NCBI RefSeq assembly: GCF_021739025.1
Contig: NZ_JAKKOT010000009.1
Location: 1-64,000 of the forward strand
From: Gordonia liuliyuniae
GTDB lineage: Bacteria > Actinomycetota > Actinomycetes > Mycobacteriales > Mycobacteriaceae
Direction: 5' to 3'
DNA: 64,000 nucleotides
In this document: positions 16,063-24,606 of the stretch, piece after piece
How positions within the stretch are numbered: the stretch's first letter is position 1
Layout: each line of letters begins with the position of its first letter
Notes under the pieces: model-generated
The model's database searches: none
What the model was told of the DNA's origin: nothing
What the model saw: only the letters and a program-made list of their open reading frames with translations
Position numbers and translations under genes: made by a program

Positions 16063-16983
16063 ATGCCTGTCACAATGCCGCACGAGCTTCCCGCCAGGGC
16101 GATCCTTGAGGCGGAGAACATCTTCGTCATGTCCGACGAGCGCGCCGGACATCAGGACATCCGGCCCATGCGGATAGCCATCTTGAACCTGATGCCGATG
16201 AAGGTCACCACCGAGACCCAGTTGCTGCGGCTCCTCAGTAACACCCCGCTGCAGATCGAGATCACGTTGCTGCATACGGCCAGCCATGTCTCGCGGACCA
16301 CGTCGGCGGAGCACCTCGATTCGTTCTATTCGACGTTCGACGATGTGGCACACCAGCATTTCGACGGCCTCATCATCACTGGCGCACCGATCGAGAAGCT
16401 CGACTTCGAAGAAGTCGACTACTGGCCGGAGATGACGAGGATTCTCGACTGGACCCGCACCAACGTGCAGTCGACCCTCCACGTCTGCTGGGGCGCGCAG
16501 GCCGCCCTCTACCACCACTACGGTGTGGGCAAATACGAAGTGCCGCAGAAGATCTCCGGCGTCTTCAACCACCGGCTCACCGGCGCGAAGTCGCCGATCA
16601 TCACCGGGTTCGACGACGAGTTCCTGGCGCCGCACTCGCGCCACACGGACGTCCACGCATCCGAGATCGAGGCGACCGGTGAGGTCGACGTGTTGGCCGT
16701 GAGCGAGGAGGCCGGAGTGTTCCTGGCGGCGACCGCGGACGGCCGTCAGATCTTCGTGACCGGCCACCCGGAGTACGACGCGGACACGCTGTACCGCGAG
16801 TATCGCCGCGACAGCGAGCATGGACTGCCGGTGCCGGTGCCGGTGCCCGCGCACTACTTTCCGGACGACGATCCCACCGCAGTCCCGCTCAACCGCTGGC
16901 GCGGACACGGACACCTGCTGTACGCGAACTGGCTGAACTACTGCATCTACCAGGAGACGCCGTTCGATCCGGCCGAGGACTGA
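16063..16983 (+). CDS. metA: Homoserine O-acyltransferase MetA, predicted acetyl-CoA dependent
   Basis: A 306-residue MetA-family enzyme that acylates homoserine at the first committed step of methionine synthesis. The catalytic cysteine is Cys142 in LHVCWGAQAALYHHYGV, and the His/Glu pair is in VTGHPEYD. Residue 111 is glutamate (ITGAPIEKLDF); in the family Glu111 goes with acetyl-CoA and Gly111 with succinyl-CoA, so this is probably a homoserine O-acetyltransferase despite the MetA name. The start MPVTMPHELPA aligns with the usual family N-terminus. It lies after a hairpin and before an unrelated membrane protein, 44 nt downstream. Confidence 0.92.
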   Translation: MPVTMPHELPARAILEAENIFVMSDERAGHQDIRPMRIAILNLMPMKVTTETQLLRLLSNTPLQIEITLLHTASHVSRTTSAEHLDSFYSTFDDVAHQHFDGLIITGAPIEKLDFEEVDYWPEMTRILDWTRTNVQSTLHVCWGAQAALYHHYGVGKYEVPQKISGVFNHRLTGAKSPIITGFDDEFLAPHSRHTDVHASEIEATGEVDVLAVSEEAGVFLAATADGRQIFVTGHPEYDADTLYREYRRDSEHGLPVPVPVPAHYFPDDDPTAVPLNRWRGHGHLLYANWLNYCIYQETPFDPAED

Positions 16984-17027
16984 ATCGGCGGGTTTCGACG
17001 GCTGGACGGCGGAAAGGCGGCGCGATC

Positions 17028-17702
17028 ATGGCGGCAAAAGATCGCAAGGAGTCATTGCTCGATCGGGCCGTGGAGAAACTGTTCGTCGGCTCGGGATCGG
17101 ACGTGCCGTTTCTCATCCGACACGACTGGGCCCTCCCGGCCAGCATCTTCGGCGGCTGCGGCGCCTTCCTGATCCTCGTGGTGATCGCAGTCCTCCAAGG
17201 CTGGGCACCGGTACTCATGTGGATCGTCATCGGGATCGGCGTGGTCAGCACCCTCTTGATGCTCCCTACCTTTGTGCAGATGTTCAGGGCAACGCGCGGG
17301 CCGCTCCCGGCACTCGATCGGACGCCCCGCACGGCCAGAGTCACGCTGCACGCCGACGACGGCGACGGCGGGCAGATCCTCCTCGTCGAATACCGCGACA
17401 AGGACGGCCAGGGACGCGACGCGCAACTCGCCGACGTGATCCACGATTCCTGGGAGGATCGGTTCGTTCCTGGTTCACAGTGGCAGGTCTACGCCTTCCG
17501 CGACCCCGCGCTCGGCGACACCGTCGTATTCCTCACCGAAGCGCACAACGCCGTGTGGCGCAACGGGTGGAAGCTCGACGGTGTCCGCATCGGCGGTGAA
17601 AGCGGACCGGTCAAGCCCGGCCCTGGATCGCCGTTCCTGCGAGACGACTCGAAGTGGAAGTTCGAGTCGCGATCCAGACGACCGCGAGGTGGACGCGTCT
17701 AG
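17028..17702 (+). CDS. Conserved hypothetical membrane protein
   Basis: A 224-residue protein I cannot assign. Residues 1-35 are cytoplasmic and charged; two adjacent hydrophobic helices follow at about 37-58 and 61-85 (ASIFGGCGAFLILVVIAVL and VLMWIVIGIGVVSTLLMLP). The C-terminal 130 residues are soluble and beta-rich (ARVTLHADD, ILLVEYRDKDG, WQVYAFRDPALGDTVVFL) and end in a basic tail. It may sense or bind something at the membrane, but nothing specific is visible. It follows metA by 44 nt and a hairpin lies 115 nt downstream. Confidence 0.7.
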   Translation: MAAKDRKESLLDRAVEKLFVGSGSDVPFLIRHDWALPASIFGGCGAFLILVVIAVLQGWAPVLMWIVIGIGVVSTLLMLPTFVQMFRATRGPLPALDRTPRTARVTLHADDGDGGQILLVEYRDKDGQGRDAQLADVIHDSWEDRFVPGSQWQVYAFRDPALGDTVVFLTEAHNAVWRNGWKLDGVRIGGESGPVKPGPGSPFLRDDSKWKFESRSRRPRGGRV

Positions 17703-17816
17703 CGACACGGAACGAGAGCGCGTCCGCCGTTGGGCCGACGGGAGCGGACCGCCACACTTCTGATCGTGGCCCGCGCCTAACCGGTAGAAGACACCCCCTG
17801 GTCCCGTCGCCGAAGA

Positions 17817-17845
17817 ATGGGCGGACGGATCAGGCGTCCGCCCAT
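17817..17845 (+). terminator. Hairpin downstream of the membrane protein gene
   Basis: An 11-bp perfect stem (17817-17827 with 17835-17845, arm ATGGGCGGACG) with a 7-nt loop. It is the only strong structure in the 291-nt gap 17703-17993, which otherwise holds no convincing gene. Confidence 0.6.
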
Positions 17846-17958
17846 AGCGAGACCCTCACCACGCCGCCCATCGGACTGATGTTGACCGCGCTGGCCGGTC
17901 GCCACTTGGACGACGTGGAGCGGAAAGCATCATCGGCCTAGCGCACCCACACCAGGTA

Positions 17959-17987
17959 TTGCGTTTATTTCGATTAATCGGCAAACT
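17959..17987 (+). promoter_or_regulatory. Toxin-antitoxin promoter with palindromic operator
   Basis: TTGCGT (17959-17964), a 17-nt spacer and CAAACT (17982-17987) are weak but well-spaced promoter boxes; the implied start coincides with the antitoxin ATG at 17994, so the transcript may be leaderless. A perfect 10-bp palindrome CGATTAATCG (17971-17980) fills the spacer, fitting autoregulation by the antitoxin. Confidence 0.45.
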
Positions 17988-17993
17988 GGATAC

Positions 17994-18524
17994 ATGAGCG
18001 CAGCCGCCGCACCCCGCAGAAAAGGAACGTTCTTCCCTCCGACAGACGCCACCAACCTCGACGCCCTCATGGACCTGTCGAAGTTCCTCGACCACCACGA
18101 CGAGCCCGCCGCGCTCCTCGGTCCCGACGGGGAGCAAATCCCCCTACCGCTAGAGGTCTACAGCACGCTGACTCAGATCGTAGAAGCAATGCGTACTCAC
18201 CGCGCGGTCGTTGTCGCTCCAGTCGATCAGAAGCTCTCGACGCAGGAAGCCGCCGATTACCTCGGTATCAGCCGCCCTACGCTCATCAAACTCCTAGAGA
18301 GCGGCAAAATCCCCCACGAGACCGTCGAGGGCAGCCGTCACCGGCGCGTAGAGCTGGGCGACCTACTCGACTATCGGTCGCAGCGCACTGTCAACCGGCG
18401 CAAGGCGCTGCAAGCTCTCGTGGACGACGCGGAGGAGAGCGGCCTGTACGACGTGCCCGCAGAGGACTACCACGACGCCATTCGCGCCGCTCGCCACCAG
18501 GTCGCCGAGGAGCTCAAGAAATAG
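17994..18524 (+). CDS. Excisionase-type HTH protein, predicted antitoxin
   Basis: A 176-residue DNA-binding protein. Residues 81-130 are an HTH_17/MerR-like excisionase domain (LSTQEAADYLGISRPTLIKLL, then GSRHRRVELGDLLDY). Residues 1-80 are a separate helical region and residues 135-176 a charged helical tail that may wrap the toxin. Proteins of this build are paired with PIN-domain nucleases in many actinobacteria and act as antitoxin and autorepressor. Its stop overlaps the toxin start by one base (TAGTG). It is less GC-rich than the neighbours. Confidence 0.8.
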   Translation: MSAAAAPRRKGTFFPPTDATNLDALMDLSKFLDHHDEPAALLGPDGEQIPLPLEVYSTLTQIVEAMRTHRAVVVAPVDQKLSTQEAADYLGISRPTLIKLLESGKIPHETVEGSRHRRVELGDLLDYRSQRTVNRRKALQALVDDAEESGLYDVPAEDYHDAIRAARHQVAEELKK

Positions 18525-19102
18525 TGGCGGGGTTTCGCGTGGTGCTCGACGCGTGCGTTCTGGTGCCGATCTACAAAGTAGATCTACTCCTCACTTTCGC
18601 CGAGCAACAGGCGTACTTCCCGCTGTGGAGCGACCGCATCATGGATGAGACTGTGCGCGGTATGCACCGGGCGACGAAGGGCCGTGTCTCCGAGGAAAGG
18701 GCACGCGCCCGCGTCAAAACCATGAACGACGCATTCGAGGACGCCTGCGTGGAAGGTTGGGAGCCCCTCGAAGCGGCGATCGCGGGAATGCCCGACCCCG
18801 ATGACCGGCATGTTGTCGCAGCCGCCGTGAGAGGCCACGCGTCCGCTATCGTCACCGATAACATCAGTGACTTTCCGAACGCAGTCTTGGAGCCGTTGGG
18901 GCTCCAGACACGCAGCTCCGACCGATTCCTCCTCGACCTCGTTCATCGCGACCCGGCACGCGCCGTCGCCTGCGTGGCCCAAACCGCCAACAAACGTCGC
19001 AACCCACCGGTGACCACCGAGGCGTTCCTCGAAGCTCTCGCCGCCTCTGGCGCAAAGGGTTTCGTCCGAGAGATCACACCCTACTTCGAATCAGGGAGCT
19101 GA
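18524..19102 (+). CDS. PIN-domain ribonuclease, predicted toxin
   Basis: A 192-residue PIN protein (PIN_3-like group). Acidic active-site residues are visible: Asp9 (VVLDACVL), Glu42, the DPDDRH cluster at 91-95 and Asp112/Asp116 (TDNISDFPN). PIN toxins cleave RNA, often tRNA, in a metal-dependent way. A C-terminal extension of about 60 residues after the PIN fold (including KRRNPPVTTEAFLEAL) is common in this subgroup. GTG start, coupled to the antitoxin by a one-base overlap. The specific RNA target cannot be read from sequence. Confidence 0.82.
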   Translation: MAGFRVVLDACVLVPIYKVDLLLTFAEQQAYFPLWSDRIMDETVRGMHRATKGRVSEERARARVKTMNDAFEDACVEGWEPLEAAIAGMPDPDDRHVVAAAVRGHASAIVTDNISDFPNAVLEPLGLQTRSSDRFLLDLVHRDPARAVACVAQTANKRRNPPVTTEAFLEALAASGAKGFVREITPYFESGS

Positions 19103-19609
19103 CACACGAAGACCCAATACATGGCGGGACTTCGAAACGCGGTCGCGACTGGACAGAACGCTCAACGGAGGGTGTTCGCGGGGCGTCTTCAATCGCAGCG
19201 GCACCACGACGGAGGAGGGCATTCGCTCAGTGAGTACTCCAGCCTGATTATCCCGTCAGGCCACGACGAGTAGTGCCCGCTAAGACAGTGTGCGTCGAGT
19301 CATGGCGCCACTGTGCGGACCCTGCTGTCGTGGCCTCCTGGCACGATGGCGGACGGAGCTATGAAGCTTGGTCGACCTCGCGACCCACACTCCCACGCCG
19401 CGCTCTTACACCAAGTGCCGAGAGAGCGATCAAACATCGGTTCACGGTGATCGCGGGTGACCTTGATGCCGAACAGCCGGAGGTCGCCGAGTGTTGGCGA
19501 GGAACGGCTCTAAGGTGCTCATGCTCCACGGAGGACGCAGGTACACATTTAGTACACGTGACCCACTTGAGCGAATACGAACAACGCTGTCACCAGCGCA
19601 TTCGTGTTG
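19103..19609. other. Non-coding stretch between toxin gene and tRNA-Gln
   Basis: About 500 nt with no convincing gene on either strand; an ORF at 19273-19710 runs through the tRNA and has a composition unlike the neighbours. A direct repeat of GTACAC (19542-19547 and 19553-19558) lies close to the tRNA 3' end. The lower GC and placement on the 3' side of a tRNA suggest the decayed edge of an integrated element, but no integrase remnant or duplicated tRNA end was found. Confidence 0.4.
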
Positions 19610-19681
19610 CTCCGCCGCCAGGACTCGAACCTGAAATGCCTGAACCAAAATCAGGAGTGTTGCCGATTACACCACGGCGGA
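19610..19681 (-). tRNA. tRNA-Gln (anticodon UUG)
   Basis: The minus strand folds into a complete cloverleaf. The 7-bp acceptor stem is TCCGCCG with CGGCGGA, the anticodon loop is TTTTGGT (anticodon TTG) on a CCTGA/TCAGG stem, and the T-loop is TTCGAGT. The discriminator base is G and CCA is not encoded. A tRNA-Gln close to glmU is also found, from memory, in mycobacterial genomes. Confidence 0.95.
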
Positions 19682-19763
19682 TTGCTGCGGCCTTGATTCT
19701 GCCACAGTGACTTCAGAGCCACGCACCGAGCCGACCGCGGTGGGTCGGCCCGGTCCCGACGGC

Positions 19764-20039
19764 TCAGTACAGGCTCGGCGCCGGCGAGCAGTTAGCCGGG
19801 AAGACGGCCGCCGTGGAATGCGGCATGACCACTGCGATCGACGGGTAGACGATCCCATTCGGGCAGGTGTAATTGCCGTAGCCGATGCCCACGGTGTCTC
19901 CGTGGTTGTGGCAGATCGAGCCTGTGCACACGATGTTCGGCGCTGCGTCGGCCGCGCCGACACCACCGAACATCGCGGCTGCGCCAACCCCGGCGAACAG
20001 GCCGGCTCCGGCGATCATCGTTCGGACACGTCGGTTCAT
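19764..20039 (-). CDS. Small exported protein of unknown function
   Basis: A 91-residue protein with a Sec signal peptide of about 33 residues (MNRRVRTMIAGAGLFAGVGA, ending AADAA). The mature part of about 57 residues has four cysteines (IVCTGSICHNHGD, YTCPNG, ANCSPAP), which would allow two disulphides. Small secreted proteins of this kind are common in Mycobacteriales; I cannot name a family. The ATG at 20039 follows a GGGGAG ribosome site; an earlier in-frame start at 20069 would lengthen the cytoplasmic head. A CATAAT (20121-20126, minus strand) may be its -10. Confidence 0.65.
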   Translation of the reverse strand: MNRRVRTMIAGAGLFAGVGAAAMFGGVGAADAAPNIVCTGSICHNHGDTVGIGYGNYTCPNGIVYPSIAVVMPHSTAAVFPANCSPAPSLY

Positions 20040-20328
20040 ATGGACTCCCCCTCGTACACGCCCCGGCATCTCCGGATGCGTCCCCTGCGCGTCGCATCGT
20101 TTCGCGACTCACCGACGGTGATTATGCCGTATCGGTCATACGCCCTGATCTCCGGCGCACCGTGGGGCCAGACCTTCGGCCGCGAGTCGCGCCCCGCCCC
20201 ATATACGAAACGACGTCCATTCTGCGGATCCGGCCGCACGTCAGATCGTTCGAGCGCGGACGTTGCGGCCCTACCGCGGGGCCAGCGCAAGCATCCGCGA
20301 CAAGTCATGTTTCATATATCATCCATCC

Positions 20329-21000
20329 GTGTCTACATCGGGTCCCGCGCGGCAGCAGTTGACGGACGAGGTCGCCGATCGGCTGCGGTGGAAGATCATG
20401 ACTGGCGAGCTGGCCCCGGGCGGCTTCATCCGGCTCGACGAAGCCGCGGTCGAGTTCGGGTGCAGCGTGACCCCGGTGCGCGAAGCCCTCGTCGCCCTGC
20501 GCAGCGAAGGTCTGGTGCGAAGCTACGCACACCGGGGTTTCGCCGTCGCGGCACTCAGCCGACGAGACATCGTCGACATCTTCTGGATGCAGGCCGAGTT
20601 GAGTGCCCGAATGGCCATGCGCGTGCCGGAGAACTCGACTCTGACCACAGCCCTGCCCCGCCTGAACGAGATCGTCGACCGACTCGAGGTCGCCGTCGAC
20701 GCCGGCAACGCGCGGGCGATCTCGGCGACCGAACGCGAATTCCACCGTGCGATCTACCGGTTGGCCGACAGCCCGAAAGCCGCCTGGCTGTTGGGTTCGA
20801 TGGCCCGCTACAGCCCGTTCGAGCTGTACGCAGATGACCCGGAGTGGGGCCGACTCACGGTGGCCGGCCACCGCAGGCTCATCGCCATGATCGGCGACGA
20901 CGACAAGCCGGGGATCCACGCCGAGGTGCGGGCTGCGTACACCGATGCACGCGACCGGCTCATCGCTCGTCTCGACGCAAGCGGCTTCTGGCAGGACTGA
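20329..21000 (+). CDS. GntR-family regulator, FCD (FadR-type) subgroup
   Basis: A 223-residue regulator. The N-terminal winged helix (about 8-72) has the GntR pattern TDEVADRLRWKIMTGELAPG and CSVTPVREALVALRSEGLV. The C-terminal FCD helical bundle follows, with candidate metal or ligand residues in EREFHRAIYRLADS and VAGHRRLIAM. FCD regulators usually sense small carboxylates. The GTG at 20329 lies 8 nt after a TATATC -10-like box, suggesting a leaderless transcript. No adjacent metabolic operon reveals its target. Confidence 0.8.
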   Translation: MSTSGPARQQLTDEVADRLRWKIMTGELAPGGFIRLDEAAVEFGCSVTPVREALVALRSEGLVRSYAHRGFAVAALSRRDIVDIFWMQAELSARMAMRVPENSTLTTALPRLNEIVDRLEVAVDAGNARAISATEREFHRAIYRLADSPKAAWLLGSMARYSPFELYADDPEWGRLTVAGHRRLIAMIGDDDKPGIHAEVRAAYTDARDRLIARLDASGFWQD

Positions 21001-21126
21001 CCGGGGCGTCGTTGACCCGGTCGGCGCGAGCTCTCGACCGGCCGGGCGGGGCTCGACGAACAACCGGACCCCGGTGCGTAGGATTTCCTCGGCAGCCGTC
21101 AACAGTGTCGAGTGAAGGACCCATCC

Positions 21127-22599
21127 ATGAGCAGACAGCCCGGCCAGACCGGAATCGCGGTCATCGTGCTGGCAGCCGGAGCAGGTACGCGCATGAAGTC
21201 GAAGACGCCGAAGATCCTGCACCGCATCGGTGGCCGGTCGCTGGTCGGACACGCCATGCACGGCGCGGACGGTATCTCCCCGAACTCCCTCATCGGCGTG
21301 GTTAGTCACGAGCGTGAGAAGGTCAGTGCCGAGATCGACTCCGTCGCAACAGTTCTCGGTCGCAACATCGTGATCGCCGAACAGGAGTCGCCGCTCGGCA
21401 CGGGCGACGCCGCTCGCGCGGGAATGACCGCGATCCCCGACTTCGACGGGACTGTCCTCGTCACCGTCGCCGATGCTCCCCTGCTCGACGCGCAGACGCT
21501 CTCCGAACTCGTGGCGGCACACACCGAGGGCGACGGCGCCGCCGTCACCCTCACCAGCTTCGTCGTCGCCGACCCCACCGGATACGGCCGCATCGTCCGC
21601 GGTGCCGACCGGTCGGTCACCGCCATCGTCGAACACAAGGACGCCACCGACGCGCAGCGCGCCATCGACGAGGTGAACGCGGGCATCTACGCCTTCGACG
21701 CCGCCGTCCTGCGCGACGCGCTGGCCGGCCTGTCCACCGACAACACCCAGGGCGAGTACTACCTGACCGACGTCGTCGAGATCGCACGGACCGCAGGACG
21801 CACCGTGCGCGCCCACGTCGTCGACGATCCCGCCGTCGTCGCAGGCTGCAACGACCGCGCGCAACTCGCCGACCTCGGAGCCGAACTCAACCGTCGCACC
21901 GTCCGCCGCCACATGTTGGCCGGCGTCACCGTCGTCGACCCGGCGACCACCTGGATCGACGTCGACGTCGTCCTCGGCCAAGACGTGCACATCGAACCGG
22001 GCACCCAGTTGCGCGGACACTGCGTGATCGCCGACGACGCCGTCATCGGCCCCGACACCACCCTCACCGACGTCGTCGTCGGCGAGGGCGCATCGGTGAT
22101 CCGCACCCACGGTTCAGGTGCGGACATCAAGGCGGGCGCCACCGTCGGCCCCTTCGCCTACCTGCGGCCCGGCACCGACCTCGGCGAGGCAGGCAAGATC
22201 GGCGCCTTCGTCGAGACCAAGAACGCACACATCGGCACCGGTACCAAGGTCCCGCACCTCACGTATGTCGGCGACGCCGAGATCGGCGACTACACGAACA
22301 TCGGCGCGTCGAGCGTCTTCGTCAACTACGACGGCGTGGACAAGCACAGAACGGTCATCGGATCGCACTGCCGGACCGGCTCGGACAACATGTTCGTGGC
22401 ACCGCTCACGATCGGCGACGGTGTGTACACGGGTGCGGGTACCGTGCTCCGAGGGGACGTTCCATCGGGTGCACTGGCCGTGAGCGCTGGATCACAGCGC
22501 ATCATTGAAGACTGGGTGCCCACCAAGCGCCCCGGGACGGCTGCCGCCGAGGCTGCGGTCCGAGCCAAGAACGGTCGAGACCAGGAGAATAAGAGCTAG
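21127..22599 (+). CDS. glmU: Bifunctional GlmU (GlcN-1-P acetyltransferase / GlcNAc-1-P uridyltransferase)
   Basis: A 490-residue cytoplasmic enzyme that makes UDP-GlcNAc for peptidoglycan. The N-terminal pyrophosphorylase domain starts with [15 protein letters not shown] (15-29). The C-terminal left-handed beta-helix acetyltransferase carries the catalytic His377 in [10 protein letters not shown], and [21 protein letters not shown] follows. The ATG at 21127 is 8 nt after a GAAGGA ribosome site; a GTG at 21112 would place that site inside the coding region. The stop is 3 nt before prs, giving the common glmU-prs operon. Confidence 0.95.
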   Translation: MSRQPGQTGIAVIVLAAGAGTRMKSKTPKILHRIGGRSLVGHAMHGADGISPNSLIGVVSHEREKVSAEIDSVATVLGRNIVIAEQESPLGTGDAARAGMTAIPDFDGTVLVTVADAPLLDAQTLSELVAAHTEGDGAAVTLTSFVVADPTGYGRIVRGADRSVTAIVEHKDATDAQRAIDEVNAGIYAFDAAVLRDALAGLSTDNTQGEYYLTDVVEIARTAGRTVRAHVVDDPAVVAGCNDRAQLADLGAELNRRTVRRHMLAGVTVVDPATTWIDVDVVLGQDVHIEPGTQLRGHCVIADDAVIGPDTTLTDVVVGEGASVIRTHGSGADIKAGATVGPFAYLRPGTDLGEAGKIGAFVETKNAHIGTGTKVPHLTYVGDAEIGDYTNIGASSVFVNYDGVDKHRTVIGSHCRTGSDNMFVAPLTIGDGVYTGAGTVLRGDVPSGALAVSAGSQRIIEDWVPTKRPGTAAAEAAVRAKNGRDQENKS

Positions 22600-22602
22600 C
22601 TG

Positions 22603-23580
22603 ATGAGTTGGACTACCGACAATCAAAAGAACCTCATGCTGTTCGCGGGCCGCGCGCACCCCGAGTTGGCCCAAGCAGTCTCCGACTCCCTCGGCATCCC
22701 CGTCACCCCGCAGACGGCCCGCGACTTCGCGAACGGCGAGACCTTCGTGCGCTTCGAGGAATCGGTCCGTGGCAGCGACGCGTTCGTCCTGCAGAGCTGC
22801 CCGTACCCGATGAACCAGTGGATCATGGAAACGCTCATCATGATCGACGCGCTCAAGCGCGGGTCGGCCAAACGCATCACCGCGGTTCTGCCGTTCTATC
22901 CGTACGCGCGCCAGGACAAGAAGCACCGCGGCCGTGAGCCGATCTCGGCCCGACTCATCGCCGACCTCTTCAAGACCGCGGGCGCAGACCGCATCATCAC
23001 GGTCGATCTGCACACTGACCAGATCCAGGGCTTCTTCGACGGCCCCGTGGACCACATGCACGCCCAGGGACAGCTCGCCGAGTACGTACGCAACAAGTAC
23101 GGCACCTCCAACATCTGCGTCGTGTCGCCGGACGCCGGCCGCGTCAAGGTCGGCGAGAAGTGGGCCGACGCCCTCGACGGCGCACCGCTGGCGTTCGTCC
23201 ACAAGACCCGCGACCCCGATGTGCCGAACCAGATCAAGTCGAACCGAGTGGTCGGCGACGTCGCAGGCAAGACCTGCGTGCTGATCGACGACATGATCGA
23301 CACCGGCGGCACCATCGCAGGCGCCGTCGACGTCCTCAAGCAGGCGGGCGCGGGCGACGTCGTCATCGCGACCACGCACGGTGTGTTCTCGCATCCGGCC
23401 GCCGAGCGTCTCGCCAACTGCGGCGCCTGCGAAGTGGTCGCCACCGACACCCTCCCCATCCCGGACGACAAGCAGTTCGAGAACCTCACCGTCCTCTCGA
23501 TCGCTCCCCTGCTCGCTCGGACCATCCGCGAGGTCTTCGAGAACGGTTCGGTCACCAGCCTGTTCAACGGGATCGCCTGA
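22603..23580 (+). CDS. prs: Ribose-phosphate pyrophosphokinase (PRPP synthase)
   Basis: A 325-residue class I PRPP synthase converting ribose-5-phosphate and ATP to PRPP for nucleotide, histidine and (in this order) arabinogalactan precursors. The PRPP-binding loop VLIDDMIDTGGTIAG is near residues 226-240, the flexible-loop motif ARQDKKHRGREPISA at about 102-116, and DLHTDQIQGFFD mid-protein. It is in an operon with glmU (3-nt gap). A GC hairpin (23604-23624) just past the stop may terminate it. Confidence 0.95.
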   Translation: MSWTTDNQKNLMLFAGRAHPELAQAVSDSLGIPVTPQTARDFANGETFVRFEESVRGSDAFVLQSCPYPMNQWIMETLIMIDALKRGSAKRITAVLPFYPYARQDKKHRGREPISARLIADLFKTAGADRIITVDLHTDQIQGFFDGPVDHMHAQGQLAEYVRNKYGTSNICVVSPDAGRVKVGEKWADALDGAPLAFVHKTRDPDVPNQIKSNRVVGDVAGKTCVLIDDMIDTGGTIAGAVDVLKQAGAGDVVIATTHGVFSHPAAERLANCGACEVVATDTLPIPDDKQFENLTVLSIAPLLARTIREVFENGSVTSLFNGIA

Positions 23581-23600
23581 CCCCGAACGTGTAGTCCCGA

Positions 23601-24218
23601 TCAGCGGCGCGACTGCCGCGCCGCGATCACTACTCCACCACCCACGACGACGACGCCGGCGAGCACCACAAGCGTCACGATCCACCACGATCGCGACCCG
23701 CTCCCGGCGTCGTTCGCCGTCTCCGCCCCCGACGCGTCCGGAAGGCCACTGGCCTGCGCCGTACCGGCCAACGGCTCCAGTCGCGGCCCGGCCGACGCAG
23801 GCATCGCGGTGGCGCCCAGCCGGGAAATGTTGCTGCACAACGACGCCGCCCACTCCGTCTGTACCGCGGCCGGATCACCGCCGATGGGTGTGCCGCGTGC
23901 GAGAGCCAGAGTTCTGGGCTGCCCGATCTCCAATTCGACGCCGCACGACGCACTGCTCGACGAGGTGGCGATCTCGATCCGCTCGTGCACGCGCGTCTTG
24001 TAGGAGGCGTCGACCTCGAACTCGTAGACGCGGTCGAGGCCCCGCTCAGACACGCCGACCGCCCGGCCCTGCACGATCGCGCCCGCGTCGGCGGACACCT
24101 CGTCCGCCGTCAATGGCAGGCAACTGCACGCACACGCCGAGCCCGGCGACGTACTCGTCGCGCCGACCGCGACGACGACCATCAGCACCGCCAGGATCAG
24201 CCGAACCGCGGTTCTCAT
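23601..24218 (-). CDS. Membrane-anchored exported protein with NTR/TIMP-like domain
   Basis: A 205-residue protein with a signal peptide (MRTAVRLILAVLMVVVAVGA), then a CACSCLPLT start to the mature chain that resembles the cysteine-led netrin/TIMP-like (NTR) fold, with further cysteines in SCGVELE and SLCSNIS. A low-complexity linker (about 145-175) leads to one C-terminal membrane helix (WWIVTLVVLAGVVVVGGGVVI) and a short basic tail. It is therefore probably displayed on the outside of the membrane. Function is unknown. The ATG at 24218 starts the signal peptide; an earlier in-frame start at 24245 is less likely. It is convergent with prs. Confidence 0.7.
   Translation of the reverse strand: MRTAVRLILAVLMVVVAVGATSTSPGSACACSCLPLTADEVSADAGAIVQGRAVGVSERGLDRVYEFEVDASYKTRVHERIEIATSSSSASCGVELEIGQPRTLALARGTPIGGDPAAVQTEWAASLCSNISRLGATAMPASAGPRLEPLAGTAQASGLPDASGAETANDAGSGSRSWWIVTLVVLAGVVVVGGGVVIAARQSRR
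23604..23624. terminator. GC-rich hairpin at the end of prs
   Basis: Arms GCGGCGCG and CGCGCCGC with a 5-nt loop lie 23 nt past the prs stop and inside the last codons of the convergent NTR-like gene. It could end both transcripts, but it also encodes arginines of the tail, so its role is uncertain. Confidence 0.35.
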
Positions 24219-24261
24219 CTGAGCACCGTAACCCGCAGACGGCACACGGTACGGTTGAACG

Positions 24262-24603
24262 GTGGACGCAACGATCTATCACAACCCCCGCTGTTCGACG
24301 TCGCGCAAGACCCTCGCGAAACTCGAGGACGCCGGAGCCGACGTCACGGTCGTCAAATACCTGACCGACGGGTGGACTCGCGACCAGTTGTCGAAGCTGT
24401 TCGCCGACGCCGGGCTCACCGCGAGCCAGGCCGTCCGCAAACGTGAAGCGGCCTACACCGACCTCGGACTCGCCGACGCATCCGACGAGAAGATCCTCGA
24501 CGCGATGGTCGAACACCCGGTCCTCGTTGAGCGCCCGTTCGTCGTCACCGACAAGGGCACCCGGCTCGCCCGCCCCGTCGAGAACGTCGACGAGATCCTG
24601 TAG
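24262..24603 (+). CDS. ArsC-family (glutaredoxin-linked) reductase
   Basis: A 113-residue ArsC/Spx-fold protein. The catalytic Cys11 is in YHNPRCSTSRKT, and the arsenate-binding arginine region is VERPFVVTDKGTRLARP near the C-terminus. The canonical role is arsenate reduction with glutaredoxin, but many isolated homologues (YfgD-like) have no proven arsenic role and there is no ars operon here. GTG start. It is divergent from the NTR-like gene (43 nt) and convergent with the next gene, 3 nt away. Confidence 0.82.
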   Translation: MDATIYHNPRCSTSRKTLAKLEDAGADVTVVKYLTDGWTRDQLSKLFADAGLTASQAVRKREAAYTDLGLADASDEKILDAMVEHPVLVERPFVVTDKGTRLARPVENVDEIL

Positions 24604-24606
24604 CGC

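Noticed and set aside
17654-17941. 95-residue ORF ending with a protein-like tail before the toxin-antitoxin pair
   Set aside because: It begins inside the preceding gene and crosses a terminator hairpin; the tail may be a decayed gene end but cannot be supported.
17703-17993. Left attachment-site copy of the tRNA-Gln 3' end
   Set aside because: Only a 7-base match (TCCGCCG) was found, which is expected by chance at this GC content.
19273-19710. 145-residue plus-strand ORF
   Set aside because: It runs through the whole tRNA-Gln gene in antisense and its composition is unlike real genes in the window.
20305-22110. 601-residue minus-strand ORF antisense to gntR and glmU
   Set aside because: Typical high-GC shadow frame; it is rich in Gly, Val and Asp without domain motifs and covers two clear genes on the other strand.
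24262-24603. Arsenic resistance operon
   Set aside because: Only the ArsC-like gene is present; no arsR, acr3/arsB or related genes lie nearby.
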